DNA of 64,000 bases from Cohnella xylanilytica. Lineage in GTDB: Bacteria > Bacillota > Bacilli > Paenibacillales > Paenibacillaceae. The stretch covers positions 25,543 through 89,542 of the forward strand of contig NZ_JACJVR010000044.1 in the NCBI RefSeq assembly GCF_014212175.1, given 5' to 3'. This document shows positions 51,636 through 61,593 of the stretch, piece by piece. The notes beneath the pieces were generated by a model that saw only the letters and a program-made list of their open reading frames with translations, was not told where the DNA came from and did not search any database. Position 1 is the stretch's first letter. Each line of letters starts with the position of its first letter. A program made the translations under genes and the position numbers.

Positions 51636-53588
51636 TTATTCGATCTGCCTCAAATAGGCGACGACCGCGTCGATCTCTTCGTCCGTCAGCTTGCCTCCGT
51701 GCTTGCCTTCCGGGTTCCTCGTCGTCAGCACGTCCTTCAGCGTGGCGGCGCTTCCGTCGTGCAGGTAAGGCGCCGTCGCCCAGACGCCGCGAAGCGTCGG
51801 AACGTCCCACTGCTCCGGCGTGCGGGGGTTCTTGAAGCCTGCCCGCGCGTCGCCATCGGACTTCAAGTCCTTATCGGTGCCGGTGCCGACGTCGTACAGG
51901 TGCGAGATGTCGTCCGTCGTCAGAGCCGTGCCGCCGCCCGTCGCTTGATTGCTGTCGGTGAAATAATCGCCGGCGTGGCAGGAGATGCACTTGCCGACCG
52001 TGTCGAAGATCTCCTTGCCCTTCTTCGCCTCGTCCGTCAGCCCCCCGTCCGCCGCCCGGAAGGGGCTCCTCGGAACGGGGAGGCTGTCCGGATTCTTGAG
52101 GAACGTCGCGAGAGCGTCGTACATCTTCTGATACTCGTCCGGCAGCTTCTTGCCCGGGTCCGCGTCCATCATCCCGCCCATCTCGCTCTGGACGGTATGG
52201 ATGTAGTCCGTGAAGTCGTCGCGGCTTCCGTCCCACATGAACAGCCCCGTCTCCATCGCGAAGACGTTGCTCGGTACGTTGCGCGGCCCTTTGGCGGTGA
52301 GCAGCGTCATCCCGTCGGTCTCTCCCCCGGCATGGCAGGAGACGCAGCTCATCCAATGCTGCTGCGTGATCGGGTACTCGTCGCTGTTCGCGGTCAGGAA
52401 CAGCGTCTTGCCGAGCCGTTCCTCCGCGGGCAGCGGATCCTTCGCGATCAGCTTCAGCGTCTTCGCCTCCGCTCGGGCGTCGCCGCTCGGCCAGCCGGTC
52501 GAGACGGTCGCCAGATCGTGCGTGTTCCCGTTATTCACGAGCAGCGTCGAGTCGTCCGGCGACAGCGCCATCCCGATCGGCCAGTCGCCCGGCACGTGGC
52601 GAACGATCTGGGTCGCGTTGCCGCCCTTGGTCAGATCGAAGACGACGACGTCCTCGCTGCCCGACATGAGCACGTACGCCTTGGAGCCGTCGCTCGAGAA
52701 GCGGACGTCGGACGGATTGGAGACGATCATCGTCTTGCCGAGATTGTCCGGGACGTTGATCTCCTTGAACAGCTGCTTCCGCTCGTCGGTCAGCTCCCGG
52801 TCCGCGGCCGTGTCGATGACGGAGATGGCGGGGAAGATCGTCTCGTCGAACGCGATAGCCGTGTCCGTATTCGTCAGCAGATGCGTCGCCCAGGCCGTCT
52901 TGCCGTCCGGCGAGATGCGGATCTGCTCGAGCGTGTTCGGCAAGCCCTGGCTCTTCTTCCGATCCTTGAGGTTCGGCGACTCGGCGAGCCGGATCGTCGT
53001 CTTCACGGTGCCGGAGGCGGTATCGACGACCGCGACGTTCGCCGACAGGTACAGACCGACGTACAGCTTCGAGCCGTCCGCCGTCAAGGCGAGAGCTCGC
53101 GGTCTCTCTCCCACTTCGATCGTTCCGGAGAGCTTGCGGCTGTCCGCGTCCGCGACCGACACGGTGCCGGAGCGGTCGTTGGAGACGTACACCTTCTTCC
53201 CGTCCGGAGAGACGACGACTCCGTACGGCTCGATGCCGACGTCGATCGTGCCCTCGATGGACAGGTCCTTCGTCCGCAGAACGTCTACTTTATCCGTATC
53301 GCGGCACGTCACGTAGAGCTTCTTCCCGTCCGGCGACAACGCCGCCTGCTGCGGCATCTTGCCCACCTGAGCCTCGACGACGACCTCGCCGCGGGCGACG
53401 TTCACCTTCGATACCGTGCCGGCGTCCCCGTTCACGGCATACAAGTACTTGCCGTCCGGCGACAGCGCCACGTTGTCGGACGAAGAAGGCCCGGCTGCCG
53501 AAGGCGTCTTCGATGACGTACAGCCGGCCAGACTTCCAAGGGTAACCAGCACGAGCGCGGTTATCCAGACAATTGCCTTCCGGCTCAT
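51636..53588 (-). CDS. Lipoprotein with YVTN beta-propeller and di-haem cytochrome c (MauG/CCP-like) domain
   Basis: A 650-residue exported lipoprotein. Lipobox LAGC gives the lipid Cys at residue 23. Residues about 40-380 contain YVTN/PQQ-like blades (NVALSPDGKYLYAVNGDAG and several similar units) forming a beta-propeller. Residues about 400-650 are a di-haem cytochrome c region: haem motifs CVSCH (near 414) and CISCH (near 533), and the MauG/CCP-type sequences MWDGSRDD and PYLHDGSAAT. This may be an outer-face redox enzyme. It starts within the stop codon of the preceding gene (TAATG), in the Fur-controlled operon. Confidence 0.82.
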   Translation of the reverse strand: MSRKAIVWITALVLVTLGSLAGCTSSKTPSAAGPSSSDNVALSPDGKYLYAVNGDAGTVSKVNVARGEVVVEAQVGKMPQQAALSPDGKKLYVTCRDTDKVDVLRTKDLSIEGTIDVGIEPYGVVVSPDGKKVYVSNDRSGTVSVADADSRKLSGTIEVGERPRALALTADGSKLYVGLYLSANVAVVDTASGTVKTTIRLAESPNLKDRKKSQGLPNTLEQIRISPDGKTAWATHLLTNTDTAIAFDETIFPAISVIDTAADRELTDERKQLFKEINVPDNLGKTMIVSNPSDVRFSSDGSKAYVLMSGSEDVVVFDLTKGGNATQIVRHVPGDWPIGMALSPDDSTLLVNNGNTHDLATVSTGWPSGDARAEAKTLKLIAKDPLPAEERLGKTLFLTANSDEYPITQQHWMSCVSCHAGGETDGMTLLTAKGPRNVPSNVFAMETGLFMWDGSRDDFTDYIHTVQSEMGGMMDADPGKKLPDEYQKMYDALATFLKNPDSLPVPRSPFRAADGGLTDEAKKGKEIFDTVGKCISCHAGDYFTDSNQATGGGTALTTDDISHLYDVGTGTDKDLKSDGDARAGFKNPRTPEQWDVPTLRGVWATAPYLHDGSAATLKDVLTTRNPEGKHGGKLTDEEIDAVVAYLRQIE

Positions 53589-55621
53589 TACTTCGACACC
53601 TCGACGGGTCTCAGGATCGGCGATACGCCGAAGGGTCCGCCCGCGCTCTGAATCTGGGGAACGGCGTCCTTATCGGTATTGCCGGACTTGTCGCCTTCCA
53701 CGTAGCGGTCGCCGGTATCCCAGAATTCGCTCGCCTGCATCCCTTGATCCAGCGTCGGCCCGTTGATCACCGTGCGGTAGAAGCTGACGTACCGGTCCTT
53801 GATCGCGTCCCGCTCGAGCGTCTTGAGACGTTCGGCGTCCCCGCTCTCGTTGCGAAGGTTCTGGAGCGCGAGCCGCAGCATGGCGGATACGCCGCCCGCC
53901 GTATAAGCGTCGTACTTGCCGGAGCCGTCCAAGTCCGTCATGTACGTCTTCCAATCCTTCTTCCACAGCAGGCGATCCGTCGCGTCGTACACCTTGCGGG
54001 CGGCGTCGCGGTACTTCTTGTCCTCGGTCGCCAGGTAGGCGGCCGTCAGGCCGCGAATCGCTCCCGTCTGCGCCTCCAGCGTCGGCGAGGAATCGTCCGG
54101 CTCTCCCTTGTCGTTCCAGCCGTTCGCCGCCAAGCCGTCCTTGCGGAGCACGTTCTGGATCAGGAAGTCCGCCTGGCGCTTGATCATGTCGAGAGCCTGC
54201 TTGCCTTCCTCCGTGTCGAGCCCTTCGGCCCCTTCGCCGTTCGCGTAGCCGACCGGCTTCCCGTCGATCGCGCGCTCGAAGATCCGGAGCGCCTCCATCG
54301 CGTAGCCGGCGTCGAACGTGTCGCCCTTCGTCCCCGGCTTCATGCCGTCGTGCTCGGACAGCAGCCAGCCGCCTTGGTCGTTCCAATGCATCGCCTGAAT
54401 ATTGCGGAACGTCTGGAGCATGACGTCGCGGTCGGCGGTATACGGATCGTCGGACGGAACGTCGTTCGACGGATCCCCGTCCACGTTCGCGGCCGGCGCA
54501 GCCGGGAACGGCGAGCCGTCGAACGCGAGCGCGAACGCCGGATTCCGGTTCGCGTTCGCCGGACGCTGGTCGACCGTGCCGAAGAACTCGGCGGCCGGCC
54601 ACAGCGTCAGCCACTGATCGCGCAGCTGGCTGCTCTTATCCTTGACCTCGTACTTCGTCGCGCCCGGGTAATCCTTGTCCCCGTTCTCCGTGACCGCGAT
54701 CGAATGCGGCAAGTACGCCAGGCCCTGCGAAGGATCGTAGGCCGCGCCCTTGCCGGCGGTCAACTGACCCGAGTTCGCGTCGTAGAACAGGCCTTGGCGG
54801 ACGGCGAGCAGCTTGTTCCAGATCTCTTCCGTCAGGAACATGCCTTGGAGGCCGTCGGCGGAGCTCACGCCGAGGGCGACGTTCGGGTCGTTCGGGTCGA
54901 CGGAAGCCGCATCCAGCTCTTCGTCCTTGTCCTTGGAGTGGACATTGCCCAGGAAATCCCCCGCCCAGAGCGCTTGCTTGAGCATCGTCGCCCCATAGGC
55001 GGACGGGACGAGCGTCTTCTCCATCTTGGAGCGGTCCCACCGAAGGCTGGCGAAGTCGACCTGGTAGTTCGGCACGTAAGCGCCGTCCTCACCGTCGGCG
55101 AACTTGCCGGTGTCCACCTTCTGCGAATAGTGGGGGTCCCCGGACGCGTATTCGATCGTCGTCGGGAACATGTTCTGCTGAATGTCGCTGGCCGCCGACC
55201 CGACGGACTCGGCGAACTGCGTGAAGCGGGCGGCGAGCGCCTCGTTGGCCGACACGCCCTTCTCCTTCGCGTAGGCTTGAACGGCCGGTCCGTTCAGAAG
55301 ATGCAAGCCGAGGCCGGACTTCTCCACCACCTCGTACATCGCTTCTTCCGAATATTCATAGGATTCGATTCCCGCTATATAATCGAAAGCCGAAGGCTTG
55401 TCGATCGCGTTCGCGTCGAGCACGTCCAGATCGAGGCCGAGCGATTCCGCGAGCGGTTCCCCGGACAGCTCGAATTCGGCGTACGCGAACATATTCCCCG
55501 CCGTGTCGAACGAGTTCTCGTCCGTCACTTTAACCTCCAGCCCGCTGCTGCACCCGACCGTGAGCGCGAGCATTCCCGCGGCGCCCGTCAGCGCGGACTT
55601 TCTCCCCCATCCTTTAGCCAT
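53588..55621 (-). CDS. Large uncharacterised lipoprotein, first gene of the Fur-controlled operon
   Basis: A 677-residue lipoprotein with signal peptide and lipobox TVGC (Cys about residue 19-20). The N-terminal half is Asp/Ser/Ala-rich without motifs. The C-terminal half (about residues 340-630) contains helical hairpin units (RNIQAMHWNDQGGWLLSEHD, TGAIRGLTAAYLATEDKKYRDAA, AYTAGGVSAMLRLALQNLRN) resembling an alpha/alpha-toroid fold as in glycoside-processing enzymes, but I see no catalytic motif and do not recognise the family. ATG 55621 has AAGGAGAA 9 nt upstream. The stop overlaps the next start, so the two lipoproteins are made together. Confidence 0.75.
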   Translation of the reverse strand: MAKGWGRKSALTGAAGMLALTVGCSSGLEVKVTDENSFDTAGNMFAYAEFELSGEPLAESLGLDLDVLDANAIDKPSAFDYIAGIESYEYSEEAMYEVVEKSGLGLHLLNGPAVQAYAKEKGVSANEALAARFTQFAESVGSAASDIQQNMFPTTIEYASGDPHYSQKVDTGKFADGEDGAYVPNYQVDFASLRWDRSKMEKTLVPSAYGATMLKQALWAGDFLGNVHSKDKDEELDAASVDPNDPNVALGVSSADGLQGMFLTEEIWNKLLAVRQGLFYDANSGQLTAGKGAAYDPSQGLAYLPHSIAVTENGDKDYPGATKYEVKDKSSQLRDQWLTLWPAAEFFGTVDQRPANANRNPAFALAFDGSPFPAAPAANVDGDPSNDVPSDDPYTADRDVMLQTFRNIQAMHWNDQGGWLLSEHDGMKPGTKGDTFDAGYAMEALRIFERAIDGKPVGYANGEGAEGLDTEEGKQALDMIKRQADFLIQNVLRKDGLAANGWNDKGEPDDSSPTLEAQTGAIRGLTAAYLATEDKKYRDAARKVYDATDRLLWKKDWKTYMTDLDGSGKYDAYTAGGVSAMLRLALQNLRNESGDAERLKTLERDAIKDRYVSFYRTVINGPTLDQGMQASEFWDTGDRYVEGDKSGNTDKDAVPQIQSAGGPFGVSPILRPVEVSK

Positions 55622-55664
55622 TCGACGATTCTCCTTTATCCCGTTTCTCTTCTCCACTTGACGA

Positions 55665-55693
55665 ATTATAGCAGTGGTGAGAATCATTATCAA
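55665..55693 (-). promoter_or_regulatory. Promoter with overlapping Fur box, cytochrome lipoprotein operon
   Basis: On the minus strand TTGATA (55688-55693), 17 bp, TATAAT (55665-55670). TGAGAATCATTATCA (55678-55692) matches the 7-1-7 Fur consensus TGATAATCATTATCA with one mismatch and covers the -35 and spacer. Iron-loaded Fur would therefore block this promoter. The upstream gene on the other strand begins at 55821, so it may also be affected. Confidence 0.8.
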
Positions 55694-55820
55694 TAATAAA
55701 TATTTAGAAAAGAAGCGGCCTGTTCCGGTTCCGTCACCGGGGCTCCGGAGGCTTCCCGGTTCTTGTCCGGCCGGGACGGGCATAGGTTAGTAAAAGTTAC
55801 GGTTACGCGGAAGGCAGGGA

Positions 55821-56975
55821 TTGCGATTGGCGATCTTCCGACTCCGATACTTGGCGGCGGCCGCGGGAGCCGCCTATCTCCTGCTGCTCTGGCGCAACCA
55901 TGCGGCCTGGCTGCAGCCGTTCGTCCGCACGTTCGCGGGCATTCTTCTCGACGCGCTCCCTTATTTGGCGCTCGGTTCCGTCGTCTCCGCCCTCATCCAG
56001 ACGTACGTGTCGGATCGGCTGATCGGCCGGTTCGCCCCGCGGAACAGGCTGGTCGGCGTTCTGTTCGGAAGCACGCTCGGGCTCGTTCTGCCGCTGTGCG
56101 AATGCGGCATGATTCCCGTCGTCCGCCGGCTTCTGCGCAAGGGGCTTCCCCCGTACGTCGGCATCGTCTTCCTCGTCGCCGGGCCGATTCTGAACCCGAT
56201 CGTGATCGCGTCGACGCTGGCCGCGTTCCGGGGCGATCCCGGGCTCGCTTACGCCCGCTTCGGCCTCGCGTTCGCCGTTGCGGTCGCGCTTGGGCTCATG
56301 CTGTCCGTCCTGCTGAAGCAGAATCCGCTTCGGGAGCCCTCGCCCGTCCGTCACGGACACTCGCATGGGCATGCTCACGAGCATGGGCATTCGCATGAGC
56401 ATGGGCATGGACATAAGCACGACGATCACGAGCATAAACACGGCGGTCACGAACATGATCGCGAGGGACATGATCACGAGCATAAGCACGATCACGGGCA
56501 TTCGCACGGATTGTTCGGCGGACACCATCATCACGACCATTCCGTGCCGGCGGAAGGACCTTGGCACCGCAAGCTCGCAGCCATCGCCCTTCACTCCGCC
56601 GAGGACATGTGGGATATGGGCAAATACCTGCTCGCGGGCTCGTTCATCACGGCGGCCGTCCAGACGGCGGTCAGCCAGGAGACGTTCGCCGCCGTGGCCG
56701 GCTACGATCTCGTCTCCCATCTGTTCATGATGGGATTCGCCTTCATCCTGTCGCTCTGCTCGACGTCCGACGCCTTCGTGGCGGCTTCGTTCGTCCATCT
56801 GTTCCGGCCGGGAGCCCTGCTGTCCTTCCTCGTGCTGGGGCCGATGATGGATTTCAAGAGCACCCTCATGATGCTGTCTACCTTCCGCCGAGGCTTCGTC
56901 GTCCAATTCGCGCTGCTGACCGCATGGCTTGTCCTGCTTGGCTCGCATATTTTCGAGAGGTACGGTTGGGTATGA
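55821..56975 (+). CDS. Putative permease (DUF318/YcgR type) with His-rich cytosolic loop
   Basis: A 384-residue membrane protein with about eight helices in two halves. The family motifs PLCECGMIPVVRR (near residue 95) and LCSTSDAFVAASF (near 310) are present. Between the halves, residues about 180-245 are a metal-binding-looking His/Asp/Glu/Gly-rich tract (more than 30 His). Related YcgR proteins are linked to metal handling or transport. The usual partner DUF1980 (YcgQ) is not adjacent. The start is TTG 55821 or 55827, both with AAGGCAGGGA upstream. It is divergent from the Fur-controlled operon. Confidence 0.8.
   Translation: MRLAIFRLRYLAAAAGAAYLLLLWRNHAAWLQPFVRTFAGILLDALPYLALGSVVSALIQTYVSDRLIGRFAPRNRLVGVLFGSTLGLVLPLCECGMIPVVRRLLRKGLPPYVGIVFLVAGPILNPIVIASTLAAFRGDPGLAYARFGLAFAVAVALGLMLSVLLKQNPLREPSPVRHGHSHGHAHEHGHSHEHGHGHKHDDHEHKHGGHEHDREGHDHEHKHDHGHSHGLFGGHHHHDHSVPAEGPWHRKLAAIALHSAEDMWDMGKYLLAGSFITAAVQTAVSQETFAAVAGYDLVSHLFMMGFAFILSLCSTSDAFVAASFVHLFRPGALLSFLVLGPMMDFKSTLMMLSTFRRGFVVQFALLTAWLVLLGSHIFERYGWV
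56360..56540. repeat. His-codon repeat tract in the permease gene
   Basis: Repeats of CATGGGCAT, CACGAGCAT and GACCACGAG units encode the His-rich loop. The frame is kept throughout, so it is translated rather than decayed. Confidence 0.85.
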
Positions 56976-57022
56976 GAAAAGGAGGGAAATGCTGCGGGGC
57001 GAGGGATCGCCTGCATGACGAC

Positions 57023-57058
57023 GGCCGGTTCCCCGACGGGAGACCGGCCTTCTCTTAG
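57023..57058. terminator. Bidirectional terminator between the permease and the 57055 gene
   Basis: GGCCGGT (57023-57029) pairs with ACCGGCC (57043-57049), followed by TTCTCTT on the plus strand. It ends the permease and runs up to the stop codon of the convergent gene. Confidence 0.65.
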
Positions 57059-57462
57059 GCTTGCTGGCTGTTGGAACGGCGCTTCGGCTTCAACCGGAAC
57101 ATCAAATTCGCCATGTTGTAATTCGATTCGAATTGAACGCTTAAGCTGACCTTCCCCTGGCGCAATACGAAATCGTAAGTAATCTCCCCGTGCGTCCAAC
57201 TGCGCTTATGTACGAGTGCTTCTACGGCCATCCTCCGGAGCGACGCCACTTGCTCGGCGTTCATTCCCTTGCCGGCGGGCTTCTCTCCAGCCGTTCCCTT
57301 CTCTTCGCAATCCAGCGGCAGATGGCGGATTCCGAACTTGCCCACGTCGTCGTTGCGAATCTGGAATACGATCGTCCCCGCCGACAGCCCCTTCAGCTCT
57401 TCCTCCATCTCGCGCAGAGCCTCGTCCACTTGCCTGGCCAACGGAACCATTTCCAATGTCAT
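57055..57462 (-). CDS. Hypothetical soluble protein
   Basis: A 135-residue protein with an N-terminal helical region (residues 1-25), beta-rich segments (TIVFQIRNDDVGKFGIRHLPLDCEE; HGEITYDFVLRQGKVSLSVQFES) and a basic C-terminus (RLKPKRRSNSQQA). A single Cys is present. Family not recognised. AAGGAGGAG lies 6-8 nt before ATG 57462. It is convergent with the permease gene. A sporulation or envelope link cannot be judged from sequence. Confidence 0.75.
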   Translation of the reverse strand: MTLEMVPLARQVDEALREMEEELKGLSAGTIVFQIRNDDVGKFGIRHLPLDCEEKGTAGEKPAGKGMNAEQVASLRRMAVEALVHKRSWTHGEITYDFVLRQGKVSLSVQFESNYNMANLMFRLKPKRRSNSQQA

Positions 57463-57612
57463 CGCTCTCCTCCTTAATGCTTACTCTTTGTCGACTAAAT
57501 TCTACCTTTTCTGCAACTTCAGACTCATTATATGAGAATATTTAGAAAATTTCAATGATTTTGTCTTACCTTGTCGTTAAAAAAAGCATAAAGCTGCGTC
57601 CGGTCGAACTAA

Positions 57613-57650
57613 GAAAGCCCGGAAGGGAGCAATCCCCTCCGGGCTTCCCA
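57613..57650 (-). terminator. Terminator after pepF
   Basis: On the minus strand AAGCCCGGAGGGGA pairs with TCCCTTCCGGGCTT around TTGC, followed by TCTTAG. It is just past the pepF stop. Confidence 0.8.
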
Positions 57651-57655
57651 AGCTA

Positions 57656-59446
<1,791 letters not shown>

Positions 59447-59598
59447 GAACGTATCATCCTCTCTTCGGGGCTCATCCTCTTAATAGTCCTGTTGCGGACG
59501 GACCGGTTCCCCTTTATTCAAATGCTACATCATTGCGCTTCCCGGAACAACTGGTGTATCGTTAGAGAATCCCATTCGAACGGAACGGAGGTGCCGTT

Positions 59599-59850
59599 GT
59601 GATCCCCTTCGAGAACAGTCTGCCCTACGACATCCAGATGAACGACGTCTACGCGGCCGAATGCCCGTTCTGCGGCCAATCGCACGTGAGGCTGCCGCTG
59701 AAGCCGGAAGACGTCGAGGAGCTGCGCGGAGCCGGGCGCAAGCGCTCCGTCGTGTTCCCGTGCTGCCACACCCGCGTGCAGCTCGTCGATGCCGACGGCG
59801 ATTACCTGCTCGCGGACAAGCCCGTCGGACGAGCCCGGACAAGGAGCTGA
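59599..59850 (+). CDS. Small zinc-finger-like protein
   Basis: An 83-residue protein with Cys pairs CPFC (residues about 22-25) and PCCH (about 53-56), giving a likely zinc-binding site. The family is not recognised. The start is GTG 59599 with GGAGGTG 5-7 nt upstream. It is divergent from pepF and is followed by the second copy of the ACTAACGGAC palindromic element. Confidence 0.72.
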   Translation: MIPFENSLPYDIQMNDVYAAECPFCGQSHVRLPLKPEDVEELRGAGRKRSVVFPCCHTRVQLVDADGDYLLADKPVGRARTRS

Positions 59851-59907
59851 CGGCGGGCTTGATTTTCCCGGCCTCTCCGCGTGCTCTCGGGTCGGCGAAC
59901 GCAAGTA

Positions 59908-59976
59908 CTTTCTTGGACTAACGGACCGCGACTCGTCCCGCCCGGCTCTCGGCAGGTTCCCGCCCCAACAAGAAAG
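59908..59976. repeat. Second copy of the ACTAACGGAC-containing palindromic element
   Basis: CTTGGACTAACGGAC (59912-59926) nearly equals CTTGGGACTAACGGAC at 10340-10355. It is bounded by the inverted repeat CTTTCTTG (59908-59915) and CAAGAAAG (59969-59976). Both copies lie next to small Cys-rich genes, one just before and one just after, so a dispersed repeat or structured RNA is possible. Confidence 0.6.
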
Positions 59977-60003
59977 GACTGCCGAGATCGTTCTCGGCAG
60001 TCC
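59976..60003 (-). terminator. Terminator after the DUF2225 gene
   Basis: GGACTGCCGAGA pairs with TCTCGGCAGTCC around a four-base loop (59992-60003 with 59976-59987), and on the minus strand TTTCTTGTT follows. Confidence 0.9.
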
Positions 60004-60021
60004 GGTATTCGCAGCGGCGTC

Positions 60022-60720
60022 TTAAGCGCCGTTCCGCGTCATCTCTTCCGGGAGCTCGGCCCCGGCGTTCGTCATGTCCTCGCGAATGACGGTCCATTGC
60101 TCGCGCGAGGCGCGGATCATGGCGGCGTCGGTGATGCTCTTGTCGTGGATGACCCTCGAGAACCACTTGACCGCTTCGTGATAATGGCCGAGCCGGCGAT
60201 GCAGCTCTCCGATCAGGTACAGCAGCCGGGCGTTGTTGACCGCGCTCTCGCTCTGATACACCCTTATGTACGCGTCCAGGGCGAACTCGATGAACTTCAG
60301 CTCCATCTCCGCGTTGCCCTCGTACCGGTACAGCCACGCGATATGGTGAAGGATGCCGGCTATGATCCGGTCCTTCTCCTTGACGGCCTGCGCCGACAGG
60401 AGCGCCAGCTTGTAGCATTCCATCGCTTCCCGATGGGTTCTCTCCCCGCCGTATTCGCGGAAGGTCCACTGCTTCCCGATCTTGTCCAAGTACGCCCTCT
60501 TCTGGTCGTCCCGCATATGCCCGTTGAAGTTCTCCGTCGACGCGAACCCGCAGTAAGGGCACACCCGGACGACGTAAAAATCGGGATTGACCGAGGCGAA
60601 GTACGAGCAGAAGTCGGAATCCGTGCGGATGGCCCTCTTCAGGCTGGGCCGCACCCGGGACGTCTGGAACTCGGATTCGCAGCAGGGACATTTGATCTTC
60701 GTCAAATATAACGGATCCAC
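60022..60720 (-). CDS. DUF2225 protein
   Basis: A 232-residue DUF2225 protein of unknown function. Two zinc-type Cys pairs are near the N-terminus (CPCCESEF and CPYCGFAS), followed by a helical TPR-like region (EMELKFIEFALDAYIRVY, RLGHYHEAVKWFSRV). I start at GTG 60720, where GGAGGAG lies 6 nt upstream; the TTG at 60735 lies inside that site. It is followed by a strong terminator. The haemoglobin gene lies 54 bp upstream on the same strand. Confidence 0.9.
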   Translation of the reverse strand: MDPLYLTKIKCPCCESEFQTSRVRPSLKRAIRTDSDFCSYFASVNPDFYVVRVCPYCGFASTENFNGHMRDDQKRAYLDKIGKQWTFREYGGERTHREAMECYKLALLSAQAVKEKDRIIAGILHHIAWLYRYEGNAEMELKFIEFALDAYIRVYQSESAVNNARLLYLIGELHRRLGHYHEAVKWFSRVIHDKSITDAAMIRASREQWTVIREDMTNAGAELPEEMTRNGA

Positions 60721-60774
60721 TAAGGACTCCTCCAAGCGCCGTCCGCCTCAGGCGGGACGTCGCGGGTAATGGCC

Positions 60775-61146
60775 TTACGAGTTGACAAAATGGTAAGCGG
60801 GCCCGGACAGCCGGTCCAGCATGATCCGCTGCAGCTCGGGCGACAGGCTCGTCTCCTCGAGCGCCCGTCTCATGCAATCGAGCCAGGCGTCGGCTCTCTC
60901 CTTCGTGATCGGGAACGGCAGGTGCCGCCCGCGCATCATCGGGTGTCCGTGCAGATCGGAATAGAGAGACGGTCCGCCGAAGAACTGGGTCAAAAATTGA
61001 TACTGCTTCTCCATGACCGGGCGGATGTCTTCCGGGAACAAAGGCGCGAGCAGAGGGTGCTCCTGCACCTTCGGATAGAATCTCTCGACCAGGTCGCGAA
61101 TGGCCGGTCCTCCGCCCGCGGCTTCATAGATCGTCGAATAAGTCAC
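60775..61146 (-). CDS. Truncated haemoglobin (YjbI type, group II)
   Basis: A 123-residue 2-on-2 globin binding haem and ligands such as O2 or NO. The Phe-Tyr pair is in VERFYPKVQEHPLLAPLFP and the proximal His is in GHPMMRGRHLPFPI (about residue 75). The start is GTG 61146 with AAGGAGG 8 nt upstream; the ATG at 61209 adds a non-globin leader and is rejected. It resembles B. subtilis YjbI in length. Confidence 0.9.
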   Translation of the reverse strand: MTYSTIYEAAGGGPAIRDLVERFYPKVQEHPLLAPLFPEDIRPVMEKQYQFLTQFFGGPSLYSDLHGHPMMRGRHLPFPITKERADAWLDCMRRALEETSLSPELQRIMLDRLSGPAYHFVNS

Positions 61147-61245
61147 GCGGACAGCCTCCTTCTCGTATTTCTTGGCAATATCGGGACTTTTCTCCCTAGG
61201 CACACCCATTATACCATAACGGAACCCGAACTTATCTCCTATTCA

Positions 61246-61271
61246 AACAAAAATCGCCCAAGCGGGCGATG
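61246..61271 (-). terminator. Terminator after the 61296 small gene
   Basis: On the minus strand ATCGCCC pairs with GGGCGAT around GCTT, followed by TTTTTGTTTG. It also lies in front of the truncated haemoglobin gene. Confidence 0.85.
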
Positions 61272-61295
61272 AAAGAAGTCATAGTTCGATCGTTG

Positions 61296-61382
61296 TTACC
61301 AGTCGTTCTCCGGAGGTGTCAGGGATTCCCTGATTACGTATACGAAAGCGCATACAAGAATACCCGCCGCGATAGCCGCCAT
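61296..61382 (-). CDS. Very small single-helix membrane protein
   Basis: A 28-residue protein, start ATG 61382, with a hydrophobic stretch MAAIAAGILVCAFVYVI then a charged tail ending ESLTPPENDW. GGAGGG lies 7 nt upstream; an in-frame ATG at 61403 would add seven residues. A terminator follows directly. Family and function are unknown, and it is too short for sequence evidence beyond the RBS, hydrophobic helix and terminator. Confidence 0.6.
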   Translation of the reverse strand: MAAIAAGILVCAFVYVIRESLTPPENDW

Positions 61383-61593
61383 CTCCCATCCCTCCGCTCT
61401 CATGAGTCATTCAAGAATCATCGCGATTCTTCAACCATTCCGATATAGTTCCATTGTAGCATATCGCCCCCGAACAATCACCGATTTTTTGCAAGCGATT
61501 ACAAGATCGAACGCCGGGCAAGTAACCCGCTTCTCGAACATATAGTGGACAAGAAGCTTTTAATGGGATAACCAGGATGGAGTTGAGATCCGC

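Noticed and set aside
51477..53516. A 679-codon plus-strand frame opposite the cytochrome lipoprotein gene
   Set aside because: Begins inside the trpS promoter on the other strand and is low-complexity antisense of a protein with clear haem motifs and lipobox.
53573..55696. A 707-codon plus-strand frame opposite the 677-residue lipoprotein
   Set aside because: Antisense of a gene with RBS, lipobox and regulated promoter; no RBS and no recognisable domain.
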